Positions 36,001 through 51,000 are shown, counted from the first letter of the stretch. The stretch is DNA of 64,000 nt from Okapia johnstoni (GCA_024291935.2 CM044316.1:5758501-5822500), one strand, 5' to 3'. A program made the numbers and translations. Notes: generated by a model from the letters alone, not told the origin.

Positions 36001-39000
36001 ACAAAGAGATATACAGCATTGCCCTCATTGCCAATATTCTATTGGACGGTGCTAGAGATGTGCACTGGGGGATGTGCCTAAGGTCACAGCTGAACCACTA
36101 GATTAAGAGCCCTTCTCCATCCCCAAAGACATCCCCTTGACAATGTGGACCCAAAGCAGGCACCTCACCTGCCCCCCAACATGGGACCTGCCTTTCCTGC
36201 ACTGCAGACAAGCTCTGTGTGTGAGGTCATACCACTCTGCATTTGATGCTGGCTGAGGGACCTTGGCCAGTGATGTCTATTTGCAAGTATAATCTCATTA
36301 TTTCTTTCAGCAGCCATGTACAACGGACACTCAGCTACCCACTCTGTACAGAGGGTGTTTGAAAAGGTCACAATGCATGCCTAACACAGAGTTTCTCAGC
36401 CTCCCACTGTGATGCTAAGGGTCAGATCATCTAAGATGCTAGCAGAATTCCTAGCCTCCAACCACTAGGTGTCAGCAGCATGATAGATAGATGGATGAGA
36501 GATGATGTGATGTGCTGTGTTGTCACTTAGGCATGTCTCACTCTTCCAGGTTCCTCTGTCCATGGGTTTCTCCAGGCAAGAATACTGGAGTGGGTTGCCA
36601 TTCCCTTCTCCAGGGGATCTTCCCAACCCAGGGATTGAACCCTCATCTCTTACATCTGCTGCTTCCCCAGGAGGGTTCTTTACCACTAGCACCACCTAGG
36701 GAGCCCTGACAGATGATAGATAGATACGTGTTGTTGTAGTTGTTCAGTCACTAAGTTGTCTAACTCTTTGCAACTCTTTGAAGGCCTGTGGACTGCAGCA
36801 TGCCAACCCTCCCTGTCCCTAACCATCTCCCAAAGTTCACCCACGTCCATGTCCATTGAATTGGTGATGCTACATAGATAGATACATAGACAGACAGAAG
36901 GAAAGAGAGATAACCTAGACAAATGCATGGAGACGGAAAGCAGATTAATGGCTGCCGGGGACTGGAAGAGGAGGATGAGGAGTGACTGCCGATGGGGACA
37001 GGGTCTCCCTTGTAGGGTGAGGAACTATTCCTCATGGTTAGTGGTAGCGCAACACTGTGAATGTACTGAATGCTGCCACACTGTACACTTCAAAACGGTG
37101 AACTTAATGATATGAATGATACTGGGTTGAAAAGTGTTCCTCAAAATTCATGTCCATGGGGACCCTGTGAATAGGACCTTATTTGAAACCAGTCTTTGGG
37201 GAAGTGGTCAAGATGAGGTCCCACTGAGACAGGCTGGGACCTGGGACCTGGGGCCCTTTGCTGCAGTGCTTGCACCTGGACAAACATCTCCTTGAACAGC
37301 GGAATACAAACAAACTATAAAGAACTGAAAATGGCTTCATGCATGCACCATTGGGGAAATTATGGATAAGACAGAAAAAGACCAAAAACCCAACTGCCAC
37401 TTTTGAAGAGCTGGGAGCAAAAGCAGGGTGTTTCACATGCCCCCTGCCTACCACACCACCAAAGGGGCGGACAAACCACCTAAGCTACCCCTCCAGCCCG
37501 ACCCCTACCTTCACCGAATAAGGAACCAGCTCTCTGGGAGCAAGCAAGCAAAGGAACTTGTTATTTGTTCTCCCTCCCCCCGCTGCAGCAATTCATGCAT
37601 GCTAAATCACTTCAGTCGTGTCCGAATCTTTGCAGCCCCATGGACTATAACCCACCAGGCTCCTCTGTCCCAGGCAAGAATACTGGAGTGGGTTGTCACA
37701 CCCTCCTCCAGGGGATCTTCCTGTCCCAGGGATGGAACCCATGTCTCTTGCATCTCCTGCATTGGTAGGCAAGTTCTTTACTACCAGCGCCACCTGGAAA
37801 GCCTGTGCTCGCAGCAGAAGTACCAGTAAAGCCTTGCCTGAATTTCTTGTCTGGCCTCTGATCAATTTCTATTCATTAAGAAGGCCAAGAACCCTGGTCA
37901 GTAACAATACTGGACAGAAGTAGACCCTAATCCAATGAGTGATGTCCTTCCAAGAAAAGAAGGAAATTCAGACAGAGAGACACAGAGGGAGGAGACTGCA
38001 AGATGACAGAGGTGGAGATTGGAGTGATGCTTCTACAAGCCAAAGAACATTGAGCATTGCCAGCAACACCAGAAACGAAGGAAAATGCCTGGAACAGATT
38101 CTCCTTCAGAGCCTCCAGAAGGAGTGATTTCAGACTCCTGGCCCTGAGAACTGTGAGAGAATGGGCTTCCATTGTTCTAAGGCACCCAGGTTGTGATTTG
38201 TTATGGCAGCCCTTGGAGAAGAATGCATGTGTACTGTCTCAGTTCAAAACAGAGTGAACACAGCAGAGACTCACCGGGAAGACACAATATAGCCCAGCAC
38301 GCGGGCCACCAGGAGCTGCCCATGTGTCTGCTCCAGGCGGGCACACAGCTGTTGCATCGCCTCCTTAGCAGTGGAAGCCAGCGGGGCTGGCACAGTGAAG
38401 GAGGCCCACTTCCGGGCCTCCTCGAAAGCCAGCTTCAGCCTCCCTGGGTGTCCACACTCTGGGAGGCTGGCCCAGAGCATGTCCCTCTGCACCTGACTCA
38501 ACGTCCTCTTTGAGGCGGCTAGCAGGAGCTGGACCATCTCTTGCCCTTGGTTTCTGGAGAGGGGTTTCACCTCCCAGTAAGCCCCTCGGTCCGTGAGCAC
38601 CTGCTGCATGGTGTCTAAAACCCCCCGCTGTCCAGAGCAGGCTGAGACGATGAGGTGGACCCTTGGAGGACATTTGGGAGGCAGCCAGGGGATCCTCCTA
38701 GCAGAGTGGACAGAGTCCACTTCATCCACCGAATCCAGCAGGATCACGAGGGACTCAAAGTTTCGGCAGGAGACAGTGTGGAGGAGGATGTGGAAAAACT
38801 GGACCACCCTGGTGTGGGCCTCTAGGACCTGGGCAGGGGGCAGGGGCAGCCCGTAGGCCAGGCACATCTGGAAGCAGATGCTCTGGAGCAGGCCTCGGGC
38901 CTCAGAGCTCATCTGTGACCTCCCCAGAAGCCGCAGAATGGTCACTGTCTTGCGGCCAAGCAGCCCCGACATTTGTTCAGCCAGCTTGCACATCAGAGCC

Positions 39001-42000
39001 GTCTTTCCGATGCCTGGGGGTCCAAAAAGCACCAGAGGTGGGTGGGGGTGGCCGTCACTCTGTCGCAGTTGCTGCCCCAGCTGGGTCAGGAGCTCCTGGC
39101 GCCCACAGAAGGTCCGATTGACCTCGGCACTGAGTCCCAGGTGGTGGCGGATCTCCTGGTAGAGCCATGCCAACTCCTGCCTGCCCGCCTCCAGCTCCCG
39201 AAGACACTCAAGAACCTGATGGTTAGCCCTGGCCACAAACTGCTCCCCTAGCTCCTTCAAGTATCGGGCATGAGCCTTGTTTTTGGGGTTCACCAGGTCT
39301 CGGCTCCATGCTAGGTGGTGGGCCTTGAGAACTCCAGGCTGCCGTTCAGCAATGCGGCCCTTGAGGTTGCTGAGAAGGTCCTGGGCATCTGTGTCCAGGC
39401 AACCATCTGCAAGACGGTCCACCATTTTGAGGGCACAGTCTTCCAGGATGTGTTTATTGAGGTCTTGGATCTCTCTCAGGAAGACTGTTGCCCCGTGATC
39501 CCCAACCGTTGAGCTCAGCAGGGCCCGTTCTATTTCCCACTCGATGACTGCAAAAGTAGAAGAGAGTGTGGTCAGCATTATGTCATCAGCTGGCTCAAAT
39601 GGGGACACTTGGGAGACACATTCCAGGAATGAGAACACTGTAATTCAGGCTTAATGTGGGCCAGAGTCACTTGGCATAACTATAGACAACATGCAAAGGA
39701 ATGGGCTCCAGTGTGTTCCAACAAAACTTTCTTCATAAAAACAAGCAGTGGGCCAGGTTTGGCTTGAGGCCACAGTTTGCCAGAGTCACTTGGGTGCTCA
39801 CAAAAACCTACATGGCTGGACCCCGCCTCCATTTCTGATTCTGCATGTCAGGGTAGGGCCCATGGTTTGAATTTCCAACAAGCTCCCAGGTGATGCTGAG
39901 GCTGGGGTTCAGAGGCCACACCAAAAGTGGCATTGATTTAGCCACTATTCGCAAAGAGCTGACTCATTGGAGAAGACTCTGATGCTGGGAAAAACCGAAA
40001 GCAAAAATGGGGCAGCACAGGATGAGATGGCTAGATAGCATCACCAACTCAAGGGACACAAATTTGAGCAAACTCTGTGAGATAGTGAAGGACAGAGGAG
40101 CCTGACATGCTGCAGCCCATGGGACTGCAAATAGTCGGACATGACTTAGCAACTGAACGACAACAACAAAATCAAAGATACCTTGGTGTAGGCAACACAC
40201 AGATTGTTGTGAAGCAGTGTGTGTGTTCAGCAGTCTCATCATAAAACAATGCCATCAAGCTCAAAATAGTTAAATGTGGAGTTTATATAGCTCTTAGGTA
40301 TGGCCCCAAAAGAACTGAAAACAAAAGCTCAAACACTTGTATGCAGGAGTTGTTCATTTCAAAAGGTTAATTTCATGCTATGTGAAAGCAGCCATAGATA
40401 ACTTACAAACTAATGTGCTTGAGTGTGTTCCAATAAAACTTTATTTATAAAAACAAGCAGTGGGCTGGGTTTAGCCCTTGGGCCATGGTTTACTGACCCC
40501 TGTCCCAGAGCATGCAGCAGCTGCCCTGAGGACCTGTGTCTTCCAGAGCCAAGAGCCCACAATGACTTCTCCTGGGAGGCCTTTGTTTTGAAATAGCAAT
40601 CAAGTTTGAGTTATTTTTGAAGCTGCCCTGGGCTCAACAGAGGCTCCCAGATCTCTGCAGCTGAGTGAGTCAGACCCTTGGAGACAGGACTCAGTCTCAG
40701 AGCCAAAGACAAAAGCCACTCAAAAGTCCTCCTTGGTCTGACCCCACAGCCCCCTTGGCCTCATGAATGGAGATCAGAGACGAAGGCAACTCACAGTCCT
40801 TAAATGGGATCCTTCTTGCGCACATTTTGGCACGAGCCAGTCCAAGACTATCTGTCTGCCAGCAACAGGCGGTGTGACCTTGGGAAAAACCATTGCACCT
40901 CTCTGAGTCTGTCTCCTCCCTTTAACATGAGTATTAATCCCAAAATTGAAAGGGCTGCTATGAGGATTTTCTATGAAATAATGCTTGTGAAAGCTGAGCA
41001 TATTATGCTAAAGAAACAAAAGGTTACAGTCTGCGATTTTATCTTCTGTGACATGGTCGAAATAAAATAAACGAGATGGAGTTAGGTTAGGGCCTGCCAA
41101 GGCTGGGGTTTGTAGGGAGGTGTGAGTGTAGCTCTAAATGGCAGTGGGAGGGACCCTTGTGGTCAGGGAACAGTCCTTGTGTATCAACCATGGTGGTTAT
41201 TTGAAGCTATACAGGGGATAAAATTGCAGAGAAGGAAAAGGCTCACACACACACATGCACAAATGGTTTCTGTTACTCTCTCTGCATTCTAACAATGTCC
41301 ACTTCCTGATTATAATATTGCACCCTAGTTATGCAAGATGTTACCTTTGGGGAAATCTGGGTAAAGGATACATGAAACCTCTTCCTCTATTTTTTTTAAA
41401 TTTCCTGTAAAGCTCTATTTCAAGATTAAAAAAAAAAATTTTTTTAAGAAAGTTGAGCAAGGTGCCTGAAAAATAATATGGTCTAAAGATACCGTCTATG
41501 ATGTGCCCCTGACCTCCACACCCATTTGTGCTTTCTGCTGATGTCTATAAATTTCTATTTGTTCTTTCAGATGGGACTTACTAATGGGTGAGGTTTGACA
41601 TGATTGCTTAATGATCTTATTGTTGAATAAGATCACGGCTGAGACAGGACCTTTCAGATCTCCATAACGACTCCCCTAGGTACTACTTCTGACTAGTTCC
41701 ATTTTACAGATGAAGAAACAGAAGCTCCAAGCCTGCCAGAAGTCAATGCAGCTGGAAAGGGGCAGAGCTGAGATGCTAATCTGGGCCCATCCCAAAGTAC
41801 AGACCCCAGATGCTGATTATGACCTCAGTGTCAGATATCTCTCTAAGAACAATTGGCACACTTGGCTTTGTGTCATAGAGCAAGCTATAGTAACATAGAA
41901 AGTACTCAATAAACAATGGACTTAACATTATTATACACACAAAAGGTGTATTCAAAATTGGTCTGTCATTACTAGTCTTAACCAAGGAGTCAAGGTTAGC

Positions 42001-45000
42001 ATCACCTGTGATGTCAGGTGGGCCTCACGTACTCCTGATATGATGGGATGGGGAGGGAATTTCAGCTCTGTGGTCTTCCTCTCCCAAACCTATAATCCCA
42101 GTCAAATCATGAGAAAACACCAACCAAGCCCAGACTGAGGGACGTTCTATAAAAGACCTGGCCAGTACTCCTCAAAACAGTCGTGAAAAACTGTTACACA
42201 CGAGCGTAGCCTAAGGAGACAAAGGATGAAATGCAGTGTGGAATCCTGGGACGGAAAGACATTGATGGAAGAACTGTAGAAATCCAAAGAAAGTCTGGAG
42301 TCGAGTTACTAGTCATGTACAGATAGTAAATGTTGATGTTTATTTAAATGTACCTTGATCATATAAAATGTTACTCTTTTATGAGTAAGAGAAATCTACA
42401 CTATCTTTGTAGCTTTCTAACGTAACTTTTTTGTTAATCTAAAATTATCCTCAAATAAAATTTTAAAAAATGGATATGTCATTACTAGAATTATTACATA
42501 TACAATAAATATCAGTCAATATATTTTAATAAAATACTATTAGCATAAATTACTACATTCAATACCTTTAAATAAATCAATATATTTAATATGCTGATCA
42601 AATGAATTTATATATTTTATAGTGTGGGTAATATAAATCCATATATTTAAAATTTTATAACATAAATTCATATATTTAATAGTATGGATAACATGGATTC
42701 GTAAAGTTAATAGTTTGGATAATATAAATTCATATATTTAATAATGTGAGGGCTTCCCTGGTGACTTAGTGGTAAAGAATCTGTCTGCCACTGTAGGCGA
42801 TACGGGTTCAATCCCTGATCCGGGCAGATCCCAGATGTCACAGAGCAACCAAGCTGGTGCACCACACCTGTTGAATCTGTGCCCTAGAGCCCGGGAAACA
42901 CAACTACTGAGCTCGCACTGCAATTACTGAAGCTCTCGCGCCCTAGAGCCTCTGCTTTGCAACAAGAGAAGCCACCGCAATGAGAAGCTGGTGCACCACA
43001 ACTAAAGAGTGGCCCCCACTCTCTGCAACTAGAGAAAGCCTGCACAGCAAGGAAGAAGACTCAGCACAGCCAAAATAATAAATAAAATTACATAAAAAAA
43101 TAAGGTGGGCGATGTAAATTGTCATACTAATAAACCATAAACTGACATTGCTGCTACTGCTAAGTCGCTTCAGTCGTGTCCGACTCTGTGCGACCCCATA
43201 GACGGCAGCTCACCAGGCTCCGCCGTCCCTAGGATTCTCCAGGCAAGAACACTGGAGTGGGTTGCCATTTCCTTCTCCAGTGCATGAAAGGGAAAAGTGA
43301 AAGTGAAGTCGCTCAGTCGTGTCTGACTCTTAGTAACCCCATGGACTGTAGCCTACCAGACTCCTCCATCCACGGGATTTTCCAGGCAAGAATACTGGAG
43401 TGGGGTGCCATTGCCTTCTCCGAAACTGACATTACTAATCCATAAATAATAAGAACCTGTTTCTTACCGAAAGAACCTATTTCTTTCCTGGATCAGCAAG
43501 CAATGGGGTAATGGCTTGATCTCACTGCCTTTTTAGAAACAACTTTCTGCTAGCCCGGTGTGGAGGATGGAAGGGGCAGAGGACAAGGCTAGAGGTGAGA
43601 GGTAAGGGACCAGCAGGGAGCCAGGTAATAGACTCAGCACTGTGGGGAAACCCTACTCCCCTCCTTGGGCAAAAGAGACTCCTTCTTCCTGTGTTTCAGT
43701 TTTCAGAGACAGGTACATTGATGAAGGACAATTTCCTCAGTAGCAGCTGGCTCTCAGCTAGCCTGGGGTGACCCACTCTTCCAGTTTTCCCAGAACTGTC
43801 CTGGGTTTGGCCCTAAAACCCTGAATCCTGGGAGGATCCTGGTCCCAGGTATATGGGGATGGTGGTCATCTTAGGGTAAGTCCCCTAGGACAGAGCCAGG
43901 AGCCTGCCTGAGAGAAGGAAAGGAGCCCGAAGAGAAGAACCCTAAGAGGCTGAAATTAACCAGGATGTGACTACACTTTCTTGGATCAGAAAAATAATCT
44001 TTATCAGAACTGGGCCTCCGGGAGCTAGGTTGGTTTGGCATTTATATAAATGCAGGCAGTGGCATTTGGATAAAGTGTGATGTGTATTTTGAACACCTGG
44101 GCATTTCCCGGGGACCCCGAGGGGAGTCTTGGCAGCCTCACCTGAGCGGTAGTAGCGGTGCCACTGCTCCTGGCTGATGAGCCCCAGCCTGTGGGCCTCC
44201 TGGGCTCCGGAGCGCAGTGCAGAGATCAGGGTGGCCTCCTCAGGCCCAGAGGCCTCCCCAGTGCCCAGGGCCTGCAGCAGGTAGGTGGGGGGCACCGCGT
44301 TCTCATCCCTCCAGAAGCATCGTGCCACCAGCTCCAGGTCGCGGGGCCTGGCGGTCAGCTGAGCCTTCAGTGCCTCCCACTCCTTTTCCTCGATCAGCGT
44401 GGGGACGGGGCAGGGGCCGTACTGGTCACCCACAAGGGCCTGGAGGAGAGAGAGGTAGAGAGGGGTGGTACTGGGTTCAAGTCTTGGCTTAGGCACTTAG
44501 CTCAGTGACCCTGGGTGAGGCATGCCAAGCCCTTAAAATGAGCCTGCTGGTTGTTCCACAGAGATAATTAGATTAATGTAAGCAGATCGGTTAGGGGTCC
44601 CCAGAGAAAGAGAACCAGTAATGGCTTTCTTGACATAAGAGAAACATTTTGGCCTAAGCCGTTTTGTGATTGAAGCCTGGCCTCAATGCTTGCCCTTGAA
44701 CACATCTAAGTAATTGATTATCTTAAGGGAAGTGAGATGATGCATTAATAAAGGAAAAGCAGTCAAGAAACAATTCAATAGTCCAGTTGTTAGAGGGAAC
44801 CACTGACTAAAGCCATCCACCCTAGCCAGGCCCAATAGTGACCACCTGCATGAGTTATCTTAAACAGGGGGTCCTGGTAAGGGAGGCAGAATCCCTGGAG
44901 GAGGGAAATGTCAAAAGGTGGTTCAGCGGTAAAGAATCTGCCTACAATACAACAGATGCAGTTCTATCCCTGGTTGCAGAAGATCCCCTGGAGGAGGGTA

Positions 45001-48000
45001 TGGCAACCCACTCCAGTATTCTTGCCTGGAGAATCCCATGGACACAGGAGCCTGGAGGACTACAGTCCATAGGGTCGCAAAAACGTCAGACATGACTCAG
45101 CAACTAAACAACACAGAAAGGGACTCTAGTTCATATATCCTACCAACCTCCCAGGATCCTTCTCGCTGGGATCCACCTTGGCTGATGCGATTTGTGCACC
45201 ATCAGGAACGACCCAGAGTTAGAGCAATTGGCCAGAGACAACCCAGCAACCAAGCCAGTTACCATAATACCAGGGACTGGGAGCCACGTGGCAGAGCAGT
45301 TCTCCTGGATTCCCTTATACTACTGCTCTCTGCCTGGGCATACTTTCCCAATAAAGTCTCTCGCTTTGTCAACATATGTGTCTCCTCGGACAATTTATTT
45401 CTGAGTGTTGGACAGGAGCCTACTCTTGGGCCCTGGAAAGTGTTCCCCTTCTTGCAACACAATGATAAAACAGACTCCTAGTTCCTCTTCAGAGGATATA
45501 CGTACAGTATATCTTTGAGTTCTGCAGGAACTAAGACTCCTACCCAGGTGGAATATAGGATGATGGTGTAGACCCTCCTGACTTCAATCAACCAAAGCTT
45601 GGACACTGTGGACCTTTGTCCCAATTCTAGGCTGAATTCACCTCTGCTCAAATCACTTCATGAATATGCATGCCCCCTTGGCTTAAAATTTTCTCAATTT
45701 TGCTGTTCAGGGAGATACTCCTTTGGAAAAAGTCTCTGGTGTTTTCTGATTGTTGCAAGTAATAAGTCCTTCCAGGCTTCCCTGGTGGCTCAGTGGTGAA
45801 GAATCTGCCTGGTAATGCAGGAGACATGGGTTCAATCCCTGGTTTGGGAAGATTCCACATGCCTCCGGGCAACTAAGCCTGCGTACCACAACTCCCGAGC
45901 CCACGTGTTGCAACTCCTGAAACCCTTGTGCCCTAGAGACCGTGCTCTGCGATAAGAGAAGCCACTGCGATGAGAAGCTGGTGAGCAGCTTCTCAGAGAG
46001 TAGCCCCTGCTCGCTGCAACTAGAGAAAGCCCGCATGCAGCAACAAAGACCCAGAGCAACCAAAGCTAAACTAATTAAAAATTTAAAAAAAAGAGCCAAT
46101 CTGGAAAGGGAGATGGTGAGAAGCCAATGCAGAATATCTTCCCAGAATATATATATTGAGCCAAACCCACGACAGCTGCTCAGCAGACAGCAGTGACCAA
46201 GACAGTGTTGGGCCCTGCCTTCCCGGACCTGGGAGTCTTAACAGGAGAAAGAGGCTTCAGTCTGAGAATTGCACCCATGTCAGTATTTCAGCTGTCATCG
46301 TCCTAAGGGGAAAAGGCAAATTAGGTCACACGAGGGCCGTGGAGTCAGAGAAATTTCCCTGAGAGAGTGAGGATCAAGCTACAGAATAAGACACGGGAAG
46401 GAATGCCCCTGGCAGAGGGCCTACTGGAGAACAGTACATGCAAAGGCCCTGGGATATACTGTGCAGGAAAGACAGGGTCTACAGGACCAACAAGGAAGGG
46501 GCAGTAAAGGGAGATAAGGCCATCCCCTGGGACGATTTTGCAGGGTCTTACTGCAAGAATATAGGAGGCCCTCTTTCCTCAGCATGCTTGAAGAAAGTGC
46601 AAACTGGAATTCAAGAGAATTAGGCTGGAGAAGGCCTAGGACAGTGGACCCAAAGTCTTGAGCTTCTTCATTACGTAAAATGGAAGCAATCAACCCTCCC
46701 TTCTTCACTGGGGCATACCAGAATATTCCAGGGGGTGTGCACCTGGGAAACCTGAATCACTTGAATCTGTGATGATGGTGTAATGGAGCAGGACCCTAGG
46801 GGACAGACCCCTCCCCCATATCCTCACCTTTAGCTCCTCCCTGAAATACATAGAAAACAGTATCTGATGCACATTTCCTGAGTTGTCTTGAAAAAAAAGA
46901 AAGTGTTAGTCGCTCAGTTGTGTCCAAATCTTTGCAACCCTATGGACTGTAGCCCACCAGGCTCCTTTGTCCATGGGATTCTCCAGGCAAGGATACTGGA
47001 GTGGGTTGCCATTCCCTTCTCCAGAGGATCTTCCCAACTCAGGGACTAAACCCAAGTCTCCCGCATTTCAGGTGGATTCTTTACTGTGTAAGCCACCAGG
47101 GAAGCCCAATGCGAAAACCCTCACCAAACGGAAGAAATTCACTTCTTGATGATCATGAGAACATAGCCCCCAGACCTATGACACCTAAGGATTGGTAACG
47201 TTAACCCCTGTGATACCACCCTGTTACTTCACCATCAACCAATCAGAGAGTTATGCGAGTTGATCCCATACCCTGCAACTCTACTCCCTCACCTGGCCTT
47301 TAAAAGTGCTTTCCTGAAAGTCATCTGGGAGTTCAGGGGTTTTGAGCACTAGCTGCCCTGGACTCCTTGCTTGGCTCCTGCAGTCAATGCTGGGCTTTCC
47401 TTCATGACAACTCGATGTTAGTAGATTGGTTTTATTCTGCATGGGCATGTGGATCCAAGTTTGCTTTGCTAACAACAAGGTGTTGAAGAGGATTCCACTC
47501 TCTAACTGCCTTTCTTGAAGGAAGAGTCTTGGACAAGCAAGAGGAGTTGGAAAAGATGTAGCCAGCCAACCACAAACCAGAGCTCTCAGGGAGGAGATGG
47601 AAGATACAAGGTGCTCCTGTCTGTGGGGCCAGAGCAGCGAGAATGGGAGGAGCTTGAAGGAAGCTCAAGTTGCCACCACCAGGAGCAGCTCTCTGGAGAT
47701 GCCGGAGCTGCAGGTGGCCCGAGAGACTCAGAGCTTCTAGAAGGAGGTGCCATGGGGAGCCGTCCCCTGCCGCATTGCCTAATGACTTATTTACCAGAGA
47801 GATGCCTCTCTGAGGGCCTCCACTGCACCTCAGAGTTTTGTGGAAAGGCCCCTAAACCAGAGCCACTGAAGGAGAATGAAGCTGTGATTCTCAAGAGTTA
47901 GAGGGAAGATACCTATTTCAGGAGGAACACAGGAAGTGGCTAAAGGACAGCTTGCGGCCCAATGAACCCTTCTGGAAGGATTTGCAAGGTCCCTGGGCCT

Positions 48001-51000
48001 TTCAGGCCTGGGGGAAGCTCCGAGATCACCCTCCCTCCCATTTACCATCCCCCACGCCACCTGGAAGCTGCATTGTGCTTTTGGCTGCCTGCAATTTCGG
48101 TTGCAAAATAGAACTCCTCCTGGAGTTCCTTTTCTCCCCATCTCCCTTTTTTCTTTTCTTTTTTTCTTTGAAACTCAACAAAATGATCAATCATCAGTCT
48201 CAATCATCAGCAAAAGCAGAAAACTGGGGAAAAAATTCGCAAAGGAGATACATAAGTCAGAGGATTTTGTTGTTGTTCAGTCACTCAGTTGTGCCTGATT
48301 CTTTGTGACCCCGTGGACTGTAGCCCTCCAAGCTTCTCTGTCCATGGGATTTCCCAGACAAGAATACTGGAGCGGGTTGTCATTTCCTTCTCCAGGGGAT
48401 CTTCCAAACTTATGGATCAAACCCACATCTCTTGCATTGGCAGGCAGATTCTTTACCGCTGAGCCACAAGGGAAGCAACTCAGAGGGTAGAGCCTTTAAA
48501 ATATTAGACGTATCTTAAAGCAATAATAATTAAAATAGGAAGCTGTACTCAATACTTTACAACAACTTTTTAAGGGAAAAGAATCTGAAAAAGTATACAC
48601 ATATATATTCATTTGTACTCAGCTGCTTCAGTCATGTCTGACTCTTTGCAATCCTTTGAAGTGCACTTGCCAAGCTCCTCTGTCCATGGGATTTTTCAGG
48701 CAAGAATACTGGAATGAGTTGCCACTTCCTCGAGGCTCCAGGGAATCTTCCCCACACGGGGATCAAACGCGGGTCACCTGTGTCTCCTGCACTGCAGATG
48801 AATTCTTTACCTGCTGAGCCATTATGGATGTATGGAACTGAATCACTTAGCTATACACTTGAAACCAGCACAACTTGTAAATCAACTATAAAATAAAAAT
48901 AATAAAGAATTCAATAAAAAATAAAGAAATGAAATCAAGTGATTCAAACTTCCAGTTATAAGATAAATAACTCCTAGGGATGCAATGTACAACATGACGA
49001 CTGCAGTTAACACTGCTGTAGGGTATATTTGAAAGTTGCTAAGAAAGTAAACCCTAGACATTCTCGTCACTAGGGAAACCATTTCCCTTTTTCATATCTA
49101 TATGAGCAGCTGGGTATCAACTAATATTATTTAATAATCATTTCACAATATGTGTAAATCAAGTCATTATGCTGTATACTCTAAACCCATACAGTGCTGG
49201 ATGTCAGTTACAGCTCAACAGAACAGGAAAGAAAGAAAAATTGATGTCAACCTACAAAGAAAAGTATAGGAGGAAATAATGAAGAAAACACAGTGGTAAC
49301 TGTACAGGTAAAACTTAATACATAGTAAACTTTTCACATCTGCCGCCCAGATCTGAGTGTTTTTTTTTTAGGAGAGACGTAATCTCTAAAGCAGCACTAG
49401 AACTTTCAGCAACCCTGTAGGTGTTCATACCCATGCTGTCCAACATGGTGGCCACTTGACACATGTGGCTACTGAGCCACTGGAATGCAGCTGGTGCAAC
49501 CGAGGAACTGAAATTTTAATTCTACCTGATTTTAATTCATTTAAATCACCACATGTGGTTCGTGGCTACTACACTGGGCAGTGGGCTTCCCAGGTGGCAT
49601 TAGTGGTAAAGAATCTGCCTGCCAATGCAGGAAACGTAAAAGACATAGGTTCGATCCCTAGGTCGGGAAGATCCCCTGGAGGGGGTTGGGCACAGCAACC
49701 CACTCCAGTATTCTTGCCTGGAGAGTCCCATGGACAGAGGAGCCTGCTGGGCTACAATCCATAGGGTTGCGTGACTGAAGTGACTTAGCACGCATGCACG
49801 CACACTGGGCAGTGCAATTTTAAGGCCAAATGGGCTTCATGTATTTGTCTTTATTTCCCTAGAAAACAGCTTTTATAATGGGGACCATCTTCTTTTACTT
49901 GCTGTATTCTTATCTCCAAGAGAAGTTTTTAGGGGAGCTGCTCAAAGCTTGTTTTTGATTAAGATGTATTGGGCAAAGATACTTTCTTGACTTTTTATCT
50001 CTTTACTTTCTAGGACAGGTTTAGGCAAACTTTCCATCAAGGGCCAAATAACCAATATTTTCAGTGTTGATGGACAGATGGTCTCTGTGGCAACTACTCA
50101 GCTCTGCCATTGAAGCTGGAAGCAGCCTAGGGTGGTATGTAGATGAATGAGTGTGGCTGTTGCCAATAAAGGTTTGTTTACAAAAACAAGTAGAAGGCCA
50201 GATTTGCCCCATGGGCTGTGGTTTGCTGACCCCCACTCTAGGATTTATGAGCCAAAATTCTCTAGTTCTTGGTATATTTGAAACTTGGTAATGTAATAAA
50301 TCAATATTTTGGAATATCATTTGCTGATTATAACTTAAACCATTAATTGTGAGCTGGAGATTGTTCTGGTATCAGAGAGAATTTAGTTGAGGAGTAGAGA
50401 AGACCCTGGTTGGTCTTGCCTAGGGTCAGAAGTTAGCTCCTGAGGCAGGCTCAAAACAGGGCCACAGAGATTGCTCCCAATAACACAGGGCACATGGGAG
50501 AAAAAAATTTTGCATACCCTGTAGATTTTCACCTTCTCTATGGTTTTCTAGGATCTCTAAGTTCCCCAAACAAAGCTGATGATGTGGGAACGCTCAGAGC
50601 AAATTCTAAGATTCCTTTGGGCTTCAGCACTCTGCTCTCCCACTCACCTGCTGCTTCCACTTGACTGCTACTGTCTGGATTCTGGCTAGCTCTCCAGAAA
50701 AATGGGTGCTGTGATCTATTAGCAATGTCTGCCATGGGCAGGCTATGAAGATTGAGCGTGATAGAAGAAATGCCACCCACTTCCCTCCGCTGATGGGTTT
50801 GGTCTAGAAATGGGGCCATATCCTGGTGCTAGAATGAGAAGTAAGAGTTAATCTGTCCCTCCCAAGAGACTCACAACAAAAGCTGGCCCTATGGATGTTT
50901 CCCGACAGCGGTCAAGCTCCTCCAAGCAGAGTTCCGTGGTCATGTGGTCAGAGGCCTCAGTGTTCTGAATACCCCACCTCAGGTCAACCACCTGGAAATT

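Larger units (their letters stand above)
37120..38225 (+). mobile_element. Ancient mammalian interspersed repeat split by an LTR
   Basis: Left part 37120-37222 (AATAGGACCTTATTTGAAAC) and right part 37908-38225 (CCTAATCCAATGAGTGATGT, GAACTGTGAGAGAATGG, TTATGGCAGCCC) read as one old repeat. I cannot assign its family name safely. Confidence 0.5.

Noticed and set aside
38593..39512. Plus-strand open frames over NWD1 exon 5
   Set aside because: They are mirror frames of a long GC-rich coding exon; the minus-strand frame carries Walker motifs and matching splice sites.
47515..47901. 128-codon plus-strand frame as a small gene
   Set aside because: No homology recognised, no splice or promoter context, composition like its intronic surroundings.
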